Origin: Microbacterium luteolum
GTDB lineage: Bacteria > Actinomycetota > Actinomycetes > Actinomycetales > Microbacteriaceae
Direction: 5' to 3'
DNA length: 64,000 nucleotides
Assembly: GCF_039533965.1 (NCBI RefSeq)
Contig: NZ_BAAAUN010000001.1
Coordinates: 2,640,950-2,704,949, forward strand
Shown: piece after piece, positions 17,192-24,931 of the stretch
Layout of the letters: every line of letters begins with the position of its first letter
Numbering within the stretch: the first letter of the stretch is position 1
Translations under genes and position numbers: made by a program
Notes under the pieces: generated by a model
Seen by the model: the letters and a program-made list of their open reading frames with translations, nothing else
What the model was told of the DNA's origin: nothing
Databases searched by the model: none

Positions 17192-18001
17192 CTATCCCGC
17201 CTGGACGAACTGCGCCTTGCTCGGACGCATCAGCCACGCGGCGGCCGCGAGCGTGAGCACCCAGCCGATCACCTCGATGAGCAGGTGATCCGTCGCGTTC
17301 GGGACGGACTGCAGCAGGTACACCCGGATGCTGTTGATGGCGCCGTGTGTCAGAACCGCCGGCCAGACGCTCCCCGAGCGCCAGCGGAGGGCGAGCAGCA
17401 GCGGCGCCCAGGGCAGCATGCCCGCGAAGTAGATGACGATGTCCCAGACGGGGCGGTCGCCGATGACGGCGAGCACGGGCAGGTGCCAGACGATCCAGAC
17501 CAGGCCGCTGACGAGCGCCAGGGGCCAGAAGCCCCACGATGCCGCGCGCGTCACCAGCCACCCGCGCCAGCCGAACTCCTCGCCGATGGCGAAGATCGAC
17601 TGCATGAGCAGCACGGGGATGACCCAGATGGTCGCGGCGGCGATCTGTTCGAGCGGATTGAGCTGCCAGATCCCCGTCGACAGGGCGATCGCGGTCTGGG
17701 TCGCGGCGATCGCGGCGATGATGCCGATCCCGATCCCGATCCACCGGGGTGTGCCGCGCCAGCCCGTGGCGAAGGTCTGTCGGAAGGTCCCCGGCCGCCG
17801 GGCGATCCACATGATGATCGCGGCGAGCAACGGGGTCAGCTGCAGGAGCGGAGTGATCAGGTTGTTGACGTCTTCGGGGACCAGCCGGAACACCATCGGC
17901 ACGGACAGCGCGAAGCACAGCAGGATGGCGATCGCGAAGAACCAGGTGACATCGGCGGTGATCGATCGGGACGTTCGCGGGCGTGGGGAAGACGCAGTCA
18001 T
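17192..18001 (-). CDS. CPBP family intramembrane glutamic endopeptidase
   Basis: 269 aa with about eight membrane helices. The CPBP (Abi/Rce1) motifs are present: EEFGWRG (motif 1, catalytic Glu and Arg), VWHLPV (motif 2 His) and LTHGAINS (motif 3 His/Asn). The family includes prenyl-protein proteases and bacteriocin self-immunity proteins. No bacteriocin gene is nearby, so the role is open. Confidence 0.88.
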   Translation of the reverse strand: MTASSPRPRTSRSITADVTWFFAIAILLCFALSVPMVFRLVPEDVNNLITPLLQLTPLLAAIIMWIARRPGTFRQTFATGWRGTPRWIGIGIGIIAAIAATQTAIALSTGIWQLNPLEQIAAATIWVIPVLLMQSIFAIGEEFGWRGWLVTRAASWGFWPLALVSGLVWIVWHLPVLAVIGDRPVWDIVIYFAGMLPWAPLLLALRWRSGSVWPAVLTHGAINSIRVYLLQSVPNATDHLLIEVIGWVLTLAAAAWLMRPSKAQFVQAG

Positions 18002-18165
18002 GCTGACCTCGGTTCGTGTGGGGAACGGCCGCGGGCACCCCGCGCGTCTAGGACTCTAGGGAGAGGCGCCGGTGTGCCGGAACGCGGGAAACCAGCGGTT
18101 CGTTTCGGGGGATCCATAAATCCGCGCGAGCTCCCGCGCCGCCCCCGGCCGGTCGGCGTGCTCGC

Positions 18166-18171
18166 TACCCT
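18166..18171 (+). promoter_or_regulatory. -10 element for leaderless start at 18178
   Basis: TACCCT, then six bases, then ATG at 18178. Confidence 0.5.
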
Positions 18172-18177
18172 GGGCTC

Positions 18178-18471
18178 ATGACCTACGCCGGTGACTCCTC
18201 GATCGATGCCCGCGTCCGCGAGGTCGTCGCGGACTACGGGCGCCGCCAGACCCGTCTCTTCCTGACCTTCGCGGTCGTCGAGGGCGCGGTGCTCGCCGTC
18301 CTCGTCGCTGTCATCTACGGGTTCGGGCTGATCGACCCCGAGATCGGCATCTGGTACATCGTGGCGGTGGCGGTGATCGGCGGGTTCCTGCTCAGCATGT
18401 TCCTGGTGCGGTTGATGCAGGCCCGCACCCGGGCCATCGCGCAGGCCAAGGGCGAGAACCCGCTCTTCTGA
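18178..18471 (+). CDS. small two-helix membrane protein, unknown
   Basis: 97 aa. An N-terminal amphipathic stretch is followed by two membrane helices (LTFAVVEGAVLAVLVAVIYG and WYIVAVAVIGGFLLSMFLV) and a basic tail. No family recognised. It sits 23 bp upstream of the CCA-adding enzyme on the same strand, but that gene has its own leaderless promoter. Confidence 0.7.
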   Translation: MTYAGDSSIDARVREVVADYGRRQTRLFLTFAVVEGAVLAVLVAVIYGFGLIDPEIGIWYIVAVAVIGGFLLSMFLVRLMQARTRAIAQAKGENPLF

Positions 18472-18481
18472 CCTGCCCCGG

Positions 18482-18487
18482 TACGCT
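18482..18487 (+). promoter_or_regulatory. -10 element for leaderless start of cca
   Basis: TACGCT, then seven bases, then ATG at 18495. Confidence 0.55.
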
Positions 18488-18494
18488 GGAACCC

Positions 18495-19922
18495 ATGCTC
18501 AACATGGCCGACGGCCTCCTCCGTCTCGGCGCGCTCGCCGAGGATCCGGTCGTCCGCACCCTCGCCACGGCCTTCGCCGATGCCGGCTTCGACCTCGCGG
18601 TCGTCGGCGGTCCCGTGCGCGATGCGCTGCTCGGCCGCGAGACGCACGACCTCGACTTCACGACGAACGCGTCGCCCGACGAGATCCTCAAGATCGTCAA
18701 GCCGATCGCGACGGCGCACTGGGACATCGGCCGCGCATTCGGCACGATCGGCGCACGCGTGCAGGGCGAGCAGGTCGAGATCACGACCTACCGCGCCGAC
18801 AGCTACGACGGCGTGACCCGCAAGCCCACCGTCGAGTTCGGCGACTCGATCGAGGGCGACCTCGTGCGCCGCGACTTCACGGTCAACGCGATGGCCCTGC
18901 AGGTCCCGTCCGTCAAGCTCGTCGATCCGACCGGCGGGGTCGAAGACCTCGTCGCCGGCGTCCTGCGCACACCCGCCGATCCGCACGTCTCGTTCGGCGA
19001 CGACCCGCTGCGGATGCTGCGCGCCGCGCGCTTCAGCGCCCAGCTCGGCTTCCGCGTCGACGACGACACGTTCGACGCGATCGCGCAGCTGCGGAAGACG
19101 ATCGAGATCGTCAGCCCGGAGCGCATCCAGTCCGAGCTCGTGCGCCTCATGCAGACCGACGACCCGGTGCGCGGCATCCGCGTGCTGGTCGAGACCGACC
19201 TGATCGACGAGTTCCTTCCCGAGGTCAGTGCTCTCCGTCTCGAAGTCGACGAGCACCATCACCACAAGGACGTCTACGAGCATTCGCTCACCGTGCTCGC
19301 GCAGGCCATCGAACTCGAGCACTCCCGGCATCCCGGCGCCGCCCCCGACGTGCCCCTGCGCATCGCCGCCCTGCTGCACGACATCGGCAAGCCGCGCACC
19401 CGCAAGCTCGAAGACGGCGGCGTGGTGACGTTCCACCACCACGACATCGTCGGCTCGCGCATGGCGCGCAAGCGCCTGCAGGCACTGCGCTTCGACACCG
19501 AGACGACGGATGCCGTCGCCACCCTCATCGAGCTCCACCTGCGGTTCTTCGGCTACGCCGAGGGAGCGTGGACGGATGCCGCGGTGCGCCGCTACGTGCG
19601 CGACGCGGGCGAGCGGCTCGAGCGGCTGCACATCCTCACCCGCGCCGACGTCACCACCCGCAACAAGCGCAAGGCCGGACGCCTCGCCAGCGCCTACGAC
19701 GACATCGAGTCGCGGATCGCGGCGCTCCGCGAGCAGGAGGAGCTCGACTCCATCCGCCCCGAACTCGACGGCAACCGCATCCAGAAGGTCCTGGGCATCA
19801 AGCCCGGCCGCGAGGTCGGCGAGGCGTACCGCTTCCTGCTCGACCTTCGTCTCGACGAGGGCGTGCTCGGGCCCGAGGTCGCGGAGCAGCGGCTGCGCGA
19901 GTGGTGGGCGGCGCGGCCCTGA
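18495..19922 (+). CDS. cca: CCA tRNA nucleotidyltransferase
   Basis: 475 aa. It is a class II nucleotidyltransferase with the signature VVGGPVRDALLGRETHDLDFTT (G-G-x-V-R-D and the D-x-D metal pair), the RRDF motif (VRRDFTVNAMAL) and an HD domain (LLHDIGKPRTRK, HHHDIVG). This matches the long actinobacterial CCA-adding enzyme annotated pcnA in mycobacteria. It adds or repairs the 3' CCA of tRNA. The gene belongs to the conserved origin-proximal set in actinobacteria. ATG at 18504 is a possible alternative start. Confidence 0.95.
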   Translation: MLNMADGLLRLGALAEDPVVRTLATAFADAGFDLAVVGGPVRDALLGRETHDLDFTTNASPDEILKIVKPIATAHWDIGRAFGTIGARVQGEQVEITTYRADSYDGVTRKPTVEFGDSIEGDLVRRDFTVNAMALQVPSVKLVDPTGGVEDLVAGVLRTPADPHVSFGDDPLRMLRAARFSAQLGFRVDDDTFDAIAQLRKTIEIVSPERIQSELVRLMQTDDPVRGIRVLVETDLIDEFLPEVSALRLEVDEHHHHKDVYEHSLTVLAQAIELEHSRHPGAAPDVPLRIAALLHDIGKPRTRKLEDGGVVTFHHHDIVGSRMARKRLQALRFDTETTDAVATLIELHLRFFGYAEGAWTDAAVRRYVRDAGERLERLHILTRADVTTRNKRKAGRLASAYDDIESRIAALREQEELDSIRPELDGNRIQKVLGIKPGREVGEAYRFLLDLRLDEGVLGPEVAEQRLREWWAARP

Positions 19923-19934
19923 CGCGAGCGGCGC

Positions 19935-20327
19935 TCAGCGCAGCTCCGGCACGACGATCTCGACGAGGTCGCTGACGAGCTCGAAGTCCTTGGGGTTCAG
20001 AGTGGCGATGCGGGCGCCGAGCGCGGCGGCGTGCCCGGCGAGCATGATGTCCTTGCTCCGCGCGTGGCGTGGCCTCTGGAGCGCGACGCGTGCCGCGAGC
20101 CGCGCATAGCTCTCGGCGGCAAAAGTGTCGAAAGGCAGCCACTCCGTTTCCAAGGTGTCTCGAAGCCATGCCAATCGTGCCGTGCGCTCACGGCGAAGCG
20201 CCTCGGTCGACGCTGCCTCGATACCGAACACCAGCTCCGAATAGGTCACTGCGCTGAAGGTGAGCGCTTCGTCGGGAAGGCGGACTCTGTCCACATCGAT
20301 GAGCACCGACGTGTCAAGAAGCAGCAT
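19935..20327 (-). CDS. vapC: VapC/FitB-type PIN-domain toxin
   Basis: 130 aa, standard PIN-domain length. The N-terminal LLLDTSVLID contains the first catalytic Asp (residue 5), YSELVFGIE carries the conserved Glu, and KDIMLAGHAAALGARIATLN has the later acidic residue before DFE. PIN toxins are Mg-dependent ribonucleases that cleave tRNA or rRNA. It overlaps the antitoxin gene by 14 bp, the usual antitoxin-first order. Confidence 0.88.
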   Translation of the reverse strand: MLLLDTSVLIDVDRVRLPDEALTFSAVTYSELVFGIEAASTEALRRERTARLAWLRDTLETEWLPFDTFAAESYARLAARVALQRPRHARSKDIMLAGHAAALGARIATLNPKDFELVSDLVEIVVPELR

Positions 20328-20640
20328 GCTGGTCCCAGGGATCGCGGAAGTCTTCGGAATCGTCGTCTGCTCGAGTGTCCGCGACCCAGGCTTCGGCGTC
20401 GACGGGTGGTGGCGGGCTCTGAGCGATTCGCGCCATCAACTCGCTCGTCGGCATGGACCAGCGCGGTCGGATTCGTGCGGCGATGCGCGCCTCCACCCCG
20501 CTCACGAACTCTTCTCCTTCCGCCATGCGCGTGAGCAGGTCGCGCGCCTCGGCCTCCATCGAGCGAGAGTTGCGTCGTGCGCGCTCTTTGAGTGCGGCCA
20601 CCACCTCGTCGCTCAGGTTCCGGATCGTCACCGTCGCCAT
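20314..20640 (-). CDS. vapB: VapB/FitA-type ribbon-helix-helix antitoxin
   Basis: 108 aa. It begins MATVTIRNLSDEVVAALKER, a clear FitA-like RHH DNA-binding strand and helix, followed by NSRSMEAEARDLL. The acidic C-terminal part would wrap the PIN toxin. I chose ATG at 20640 because AAGGAGG stands just upstream; an ATG at 20676 lies inside the operator region and is unlikely. Autorepression through 20652-20672 is expected. Confidence 0.88.
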   Translation of the reverse strand: MATVTIRNLSDEVVAALKERARRNSRSMEAEARDLLTRMAEGEEFVSGVEARIAARIRPRWSMPTSELMARIAQSPPPPVDAEAWVADTRADDDSEDFRDPWDQHAAS

Positions 20641-20651
20641 GCTGCACCTCC

Positions 20652-20672
20652 TTGACAGCACAATGCTAGCAA
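20652..20672 (-). promoter_or_regulatory. vapBC operator-promoter
   Basis: TTGACAGC (20652-20659) and GCTAGCAA (20665-20672) are inverted half-sites of form TTGnnAGC...GCTnnCAA around a 5-bp spacer. A minus-strand -10 candidate TAGCAT lies at 20668-20663 inside it. RHH antitoxins usually bind such sites. Confidence 0.5.
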
Positions 20673-20757
20673 TCAACCTCAGGCGGAGACAGGGCTTCAG
20701 CCCAGCCGGCGGAATCGTATTCCGGCATACTCGAACGCGCTCAGCGGCAGGTGGCGG

Positions 20758-21327
20758 TCATCCTTCGCGGCGGCGGATGAGCTCCGACACGACGACACCG
20801 GTCCGGAACGCGGTCGTGTCCACGGGCTCGAACCGCTCGGGTCGGTAGGGGCGGTCGCTGAACAGCGGGATGCCGGCTCCGAAGAGCAGCGGCTGCCGCT
20901 TGAGGACCAGCCGGTCGATCTCGTCGGCCAGCGTCGCGGCGAGCTCCCCGCCGCCGCAGAGCCAGATCGCTGCGCCGTCCTCGTTCTTGAGCCGTTGGAC
21001 GACGGCCCGCGGATCCTCGGCCGTCACCTCGAGGTTCTCGGCCTCTGCCGTGCGGGTGCGGCTGAACACGATCTGCCGGAGGTGGCGGTACGGACTCGGA
21101 GTTCCGCCGATCGCATAGGTGTTCCAGCCCATCAGCACGGTGTCGAACTCCGTGCGCTCCTGGCGGATGCCGAGCGCGGCGGCCGCGTCGGTCGGGATCG
21201 TGTCGGCGAAGCGATCGTTGATCGCGTCCATGTGGTCGCCCTCGACCAGGAACGCATCGAACTCGCCGTTCGGGCCGGCGATGAAACCGTCGAGGCTGAC
21301 GGCGACGTAGTACACGAGTTCTCGCAT
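20758..21327 (-). CDS. dihydrofolate reductase family protein (RibD C-terminal domain-like)
   Basis: 189 aa. The start MRELVYYVAVSLDGFIAG and the motifs VLMGWNTYAIGG and IWLCGGGELAATLADE define the YwjB/RibD_C branch of DHFR-like NADPH reductases. Substrate unknown. ATG at 21327 has GGAGAG upstream. It is divergent from the SDR at 21482. Confidence 0.85.
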   Translation of the reverse strand: MRELVYYVAVSLDGFIAGPNGEFDAFLVEGDHMDAINDRFADTIPTDAAAALGIRQERTEFDTVLMGWNTYAIGGTPSPYRHLRQIVFSRTRTAEAENLEVTAEDPRAVVQRLKNEDGAAIWLCGGGELAATLADEIDRLVLKRQPLLFGAGIPLFSDRPYRPERFEPVDTTAFRTGVVVSELIRRREG

Positions 21328-21361
21328 GATCTCTCCATTCACAACAGGTGTCGCAGTTGAA

Positions 21362-21378
21362 ACTACAACGGATGTAGT
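21362..21378. promoter_or_regulatory. inverted repeat ACTACA-n5-TGTAGT between divergent genes
   Basis: Perfect 6-bp arms at 21362-21367 and 21373-21378, 35 bp upstream of the DHFR-like gene and in the region shared with the SDR. No regulator gene is adjacent. Confidence 0.35.
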
Positions 21379-21481
21379 GATTGCGCAACGGGAGCTGAGC
21401 CGTGCGCACATCCCCGGGAGGTACGTTGGAGACTCCGCGCGCGGTCGTCGCGCGGGGAGCTCGACGGAGGGGAACCCGGAC

Positions 21482-22075
21482 ATGCGCACATTGGTGATCG
21501 GCGCGACAGGCAGCATCGGCGGCGTGGTCGCGACCACTCTCGAGAGCCGTGGGCATGAGGTCATCCGGGCATCGCGGAACTCCGAACCCTCGGTCGATGT
21601 CACCGACCCGGCATCCGTCCGTGAGCTCTTCGCCGGACTCGACGACCTCGACGCCGTGGTGGTCGCTGTCGGTTCCGTCGGCTTCAAGCCGCTCACCGAA
21701 CTCACTCGAGACGACTATCTCGCCGCGTTCACGAAGAAGACCCTCGCACAGATCGAGGTGCTGTCCCAGGCCCTTCCGCACGTGCGCGACGGCGGGTCGA
21801 TCACGCTGACGAGCGGCGTGCTGGCTCGCGAGCCCCTCGCCACCGGTGCAGCCGCCGCGATGGCGAACGGGGCCCTCGAGTCGTTCGTGCTCACGGCGGC
21901 CGCCGAGGCGCCGCGCGGCATCCGCATCAACGCCGTCTCGCCCGACGTGCTCGCGAACTCGCCCGGCTACCACTCGGCCTTCCCCGGGCACCGCCCCGTG
22001 ACGGACGACGAGGTGGGTACCGCCTATGTGCGCGCCGTCGAGGGCGTCATCAACGGCCGGATCCTCGCCGTCTGA
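21482..22075 (+). CDS. short-chain dehydrogenase/reductase
   Basis: 197 aa, a compact SDR. The N-terminal NAD(P) motif is VIGATGSIGG. DVTDPASVRELF follows, with VVVAVGSVGF at the NNAG-like position, and RGIRINAVSPDVL matches the conserved post-active-site segment. The usual YxxxK is not visible: the equivalent region reads TGAAAAMANGAL. It therefore resembles the atypical short SDRs lacking the catalytic Tyr. ATG at 21482 has GGAGGGG upstream. Confidence 0.82.
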   Translation: MRTLVIGATGSIGGVVATTLESRGHEVIRASRNSEPSVDVTDPASVRELFAGLDDLDAVVVAVGSVGFKPLTELTRDDYLAAFTKKTLAQIEVLSQALPHVRDGGSITLTSGVLAREPLATGAAAAMANGALESFVLTAAAEAPRGIRINAVSPDVLANSPGYHSAFPGHRPVTDDEVGTAYVRAVEGVINGRILAV

Positions 22076-22632
22076 TCGCAGATGCCGAGGGCTGGGCTCC
22101 CGGCATCCGCGACTCCCGGCCGCTGAGGCCGCACGTCGTGGAGGGATGCCGCTCCGAGGCAGGGGACGACGACCAGGTCGCCTTCCCGCAGATCTCCCGG
22201 AAGCATCGCGACCGGATGCGGCCACGACGCATCCCCGACGTCGCCGGGGATGAGCTCGATGCGCACGCTCCTGCTGCCCCAGGCGCGTCCGATGAGCCGG
22301 CATTCGCTCCACTGCGCAGTGACGCCGTCGAACGTGCAGTCGGTCAGCGCGATGCGCTTGTCCTCCTGGGTGTCGACGCGCAACGTGATCCGGAAGACCA
22401 GGACCGTGACGTCGGTCCCGCCGGTGAGGGCGCGCTCGCGCGGTCGTCCCGGACGAGGAAGGTCTCCGGTGAGCACGGCCGGGGTGCCGCTGATCTCGGC
22501 CAGCCTGATCAGCGAGACACCGGCGACGATGACATCGGAGACGGTCGGCTGCGTGTGGACGGGCCACGAGTCGACGGCGAGAGGGGAGGGGATGCTCAAT
22601 CGCATCGTGGGCAGGATCTCCGTGAGGGTCAT
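22024..22632 (-). CDS. hypothetical protein, 202 aa
   Basis: No family recognised. The first 140 residues have normal composition (for example TDVTVLVFRITLRVDTQEDK and LTDCTFDGVTAQW), which supports a real gene. The end overlaps the convergent SDR gene by 52 bp, so the C-terminal residues may be less constrained. ATG at 22632 follows TAGGAC by six bases, a possible but imperfect leaderless promoter. Confidence 0.55.
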   Translation of the reverse strand: MTLTEILPTMRLSIPSPLAVDSWPVHTQPTVSDVIVAGVSLIRLAEISGTPAVLTGDLPRPGRPRERALTGGTDVTVLVFRITLRVDTQEDKRIALTDCTFDGVTAQWSECRLIGRAWGSRSVRIELIPGDVGDASWPHPVAMLPGDLREGDLVVVPCLGAASLHDVRPQRPGVADAGSPALGICDQTARIRPLMTPSTART

Positions 22633-22724
22633 GTCTCTGTCCTATGCCCGCGCCGGAGCACGCGGAACGTCTCCGCACGGAACCCATGCGGCCTTCCTGC
22701 GAACCCTCACGTGGCCTGCCCGGG

Positions 22725-22730
22725 TAGGCT
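22725..22730 (+). promoter_or_regulatory. -10 element before upstream ORF at 22738
   Basis: TAGGCT followed by seven bases and GTG at 22738, the leaderless pattern. Confidence 0.45.
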
Positions 22731-22737
22731 CGGTTGC

Positions 22738-22773
22738 GTGATCACTCCGCCGCAGACCCCGCCGTGGGGCTGA
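22738..22773 (+). CDS. leaderless 11-codon upstream ORF
   Basis: GTG at 22738 encodes MITPPQTPPWG and stops with TGA at 22771-22773. The next in-frame start of the downstream membrane protein is GTG at 22776, only two bases later. It could be a coupled leader peptide. Alternatively, one missing G in the GGGG run at 22766-22769 split a single gene, because adding a G would fuse this peptide to the downstream protein. Confidence 0.35.
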   Translation: MITPPQTPPWG

Positions 22774-22775
22774 CC

Positions 22776-23174
22776 GTGGAGATCATCGACGCCGTCGGCC
22801 TGGTGGGCGAGATCATCGCCTGGGTCGGTCTCATCGTCGGCCTTCCGCTGCTCGGGATCGGCCTGCTGACCCGGAGCGTGCAGGGGCCGTTCACCCGCAC
22901 CTCGGTCGCAGTCCTCGACGACCTCGAAGACCGGCCGATGGCGCTGTGGTCGGCGGGCGGCCGCACCTGCTCGCGATCGCTGACGGCGTCGGAGGCGCGT
23001 CACCTCGCCGAGCTGCCAGAACCGGTCGGCTACGTCTCGGAACGCGATCCCGAGCGGATGCGCGTCGAGGCGCGATCGCCCGTCGAGCGCGCGTGTCTGA
23101 CGATCTCTTTCGTCATGCTCGGCGCCGCCGTCGTCGGCTTCGTCGCATCGTTCCTCCCCGTCTTCTGGGGATAG
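22776..23174 (+). CDS. two-helix membrane protein, unknown
   Basis: 132 aa from GTG at 22776. Helix 1 (IIAWVGLIVGLPLLGIGLL) follows VEIIDAVGLVGE, and helix 2 is near the C-terminus (ISFVMLGAAVVGFVASFLP). About 70 soluble residues lie between. No family recognised. The reading frame stays open upstream to 22734, where it would need a TTG start. It ends 8 bp before the convergent treZ stop. Confidence 0.6.
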   Translation: MEIIDAVGLVGEIIAWVGLIVGLPLLGIGLLTRSVQGPFTRTSVAVLDDLEDRPMALWSAGGRTCSRSLTASEARHLAELPEPVGYVSERDPERMRVEARSPVERACLTISFVMLGAAVVGFVASFLPVFWG

Positions 23175-23182
23175 TCAGACAG

Positions 23183-24931
23183 CTAGGCCGGGGCGACCAC
23201 CGCGGCCGAGTCGCGCGGCAGCACCAGGATGCCGGCATCCGGCACCGCCGCGGCGGTCGACAGCAGCACCGTGGCATGCGCCCCGATCTCGAACTCCGCA
23301 GGCGCCGCCGACAGGTTCACGAGCACCGACAGCGCACCGCGGTCGATCCGGTAGACGCGGTGCTGCGGGGTGCCGTCGGTCTCTCGCACGCTCACGCGCG
23401 TCGACGTCGAGTCGGGATCGGTCAGCTCCGGGCGGTCCCGCCGCAGCGCCGCGAGTTCGCGGTACAGAGCCAGGAGTCGCGCGTGCGGCGCGTCGTCGAG
23501 CTCCGCCCAGTCGAGGTGCGAGCGCTCGAACGTCGCCGGATCCTGCGGGTCGGGCACCGCGTCGGTGTCCCAGTCCATCCGCGCGAATTCGGCCTTGCGT
23601 CCCTCCGAGACGGCGCGCCCGAGCTCGGGCTCCGGGTGCGAGGTGAAGAACTGCCAGGGCGTCGAGGCACCCCACTCCTCGCCCATGAAGAGCATGGGCG
23701 TGCCCGGTGCCGTCAGCGTGAGCACCGCGGCCACGGCGAGCCGGTCTGGCGACAGCGAGGCCGAGAGACGGTCCCCGGCCGCGCGATTGCCGATCTGGTC
23801 GTGGTCCTGTGCGAACGTGACCAGGCGCCAGGTGGGCACCTCGGGCGGGATCGGCGAACCGTGCGGGCGACCGCGGAACGACGAGAAGGTGCCGTCGTGG
23901 AAGAACCCGCCCTGAGAGACCTTGGCGACGGCATCCTCCGCTGCGAAGTCGGCGTAGTAGCCCGTGGTCTCGCCGGTGAGCGCGACGTGCACGGCGTGAT
24001 GCCAGTCGTCGGACCACTGGGCCGTGAGGCCGTAGCCGCCCGCCTCGCGGGGCAGGATGAGCGTCGGGTCGTTCAGGTCCGACTCCGCGATGAGGCTGAG
24101 CGGGCGTTCGAGCTGCACCGAGAGGGCGTCGACGCGCTGCGCGAGCTCGCGCAGGATATGCACCGGCTGCTCGTCGTGCAGCGCGTGCACGGCATCCAGC
24201 CGGAGACCGTCGACGTGGAAGTCCCGCAGCCACATCAGGGCGTTCTCGAGGATGAAGTCGCGCACTGCCCGCTCGTCGAGATCGACCGAGTCGCCCCAAC
24301 CCGTGTTGCTGCCCTCGCGCAGGTAGGGGCCGAACTCGGGCAGGTAGTTGCCGCTCGGACCCAGATGGTTGTAGACCACGTCCTGGATCACCGCGAGGCC
24401 GCGGGAGTGCGCCGCATCGACGAACCGCTGATACGCCGGCGGACCGCCGTAGCCCTCGTGCACGGCGTACCAGAGCACGCCGTCGTAGCCCCAGTTCCAC
24501 GGGCCGTTGAAGGCGTTGACCGGCAGCAGCTCCACGTGCGTGACGCCGAGGGCGACCAGGTGGTCGAGCCGGCCGATCGCGGCGTCGAGCGTACCCTCGG
24601 GCGTGAACGTGCCGAGGTGCAGCTCGTAGATCAGCCCGCCCGCGAGCTGCCGCCCGGTCCACGAATCGTCGCTCCAGGCGAATGCGCTCGCGTCGAACGC
24701 CGCCGATGGGCCGTGCACGCCCTCGGGCTGTCTGCGGGAACGCGGATCGGGACGCAGTTCCTCGCGGTCATCGATCAGGAAGCCATAGCGCTCGCCGTCG
24801 GCGAGAGGGAGATCGGCATGCCACCAGCCGTCCGGTCCGGCCTCCAGCTCCCGCTCGCCGATCGTCGCGCCGCCGGAGTCGTGCCGCCGCACCCGCATCC
24901 GTCGCGCGCGCGGAGCCCAGACCTCGATCAC
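23183..24931 (-). CDS. treZ: malto-oligosyltrehalose trehalohydrolase
   Basis: 582 aa, usual for TreZ. An N-terminal beta-sandwich ([16 protein letters not shown]) precedes the GH13 barrel. Catalytic segments are [10 protein letters not shown] (nucleophile Asp), [10 protein letters not shown] (acid Glu) and [10 protein letters not shown] (transition-state Asp). It cleaves trehalose from the end of maltooligosyl-trehalose made by TreY. GTG at 24931 overlaps the treY stop by 4 bp (GTGA). Confidence 0.95.
   Translation of the reverse strand: MIEVWAPRARRMRVRRHDSGGATIGERELEAGPDGWWHADLPLADGERYGFLIDDREELRPDPRSRRQPEGVHGPSAAFDASAFAWSDDSWTGRQLAGGLIYELHLGTFTPEGTLDAAIGRLDHLVALGVTHVELLPVNAFNGPWNWGYDGVLWYAVHEGYGGPPAYQRFVDAAHSRGLAVIQDVVYNHLGPSGNYLPEFGPYLREGSNTGWGDSVDLDERAVRDFILENALMWLRDFHVDGLRLDAVHALHDEQPVHILRELAQRVDALSVQLERPLSLIAESDLNDPTLILPREAGGYGLTAQWSDDWHHAVHVALTGETTGYYADFAAEDAVAKVSQGGFFHDGTFSSFRGRPHGSPIPPEVPTWRLVTFAQDHDQIGNRAAGDRLSASLSPDRLAVAAVLTLTAPGTPMLFMGEEWGASTPWQFFTSHPEPELGRAVSEGRKAEFARMDWDTDAVPDPQDPATFERSHLDWAELDDAPHARLLALYRELAALRRDRPELTDPDSTSTRVSVRETDGTPQHRVYRIDRGALSVLVNLSAAPAEFEIGAHATVLLSTAAAVPDAGILVLPRDSAAVVAPA

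Noticed and set aside
20641..20676. Longer antitoxin start at 20676
   Set aside because: It would place the start inside the operator and upstream of the strong AAGGAGG that serves ATG 20640.
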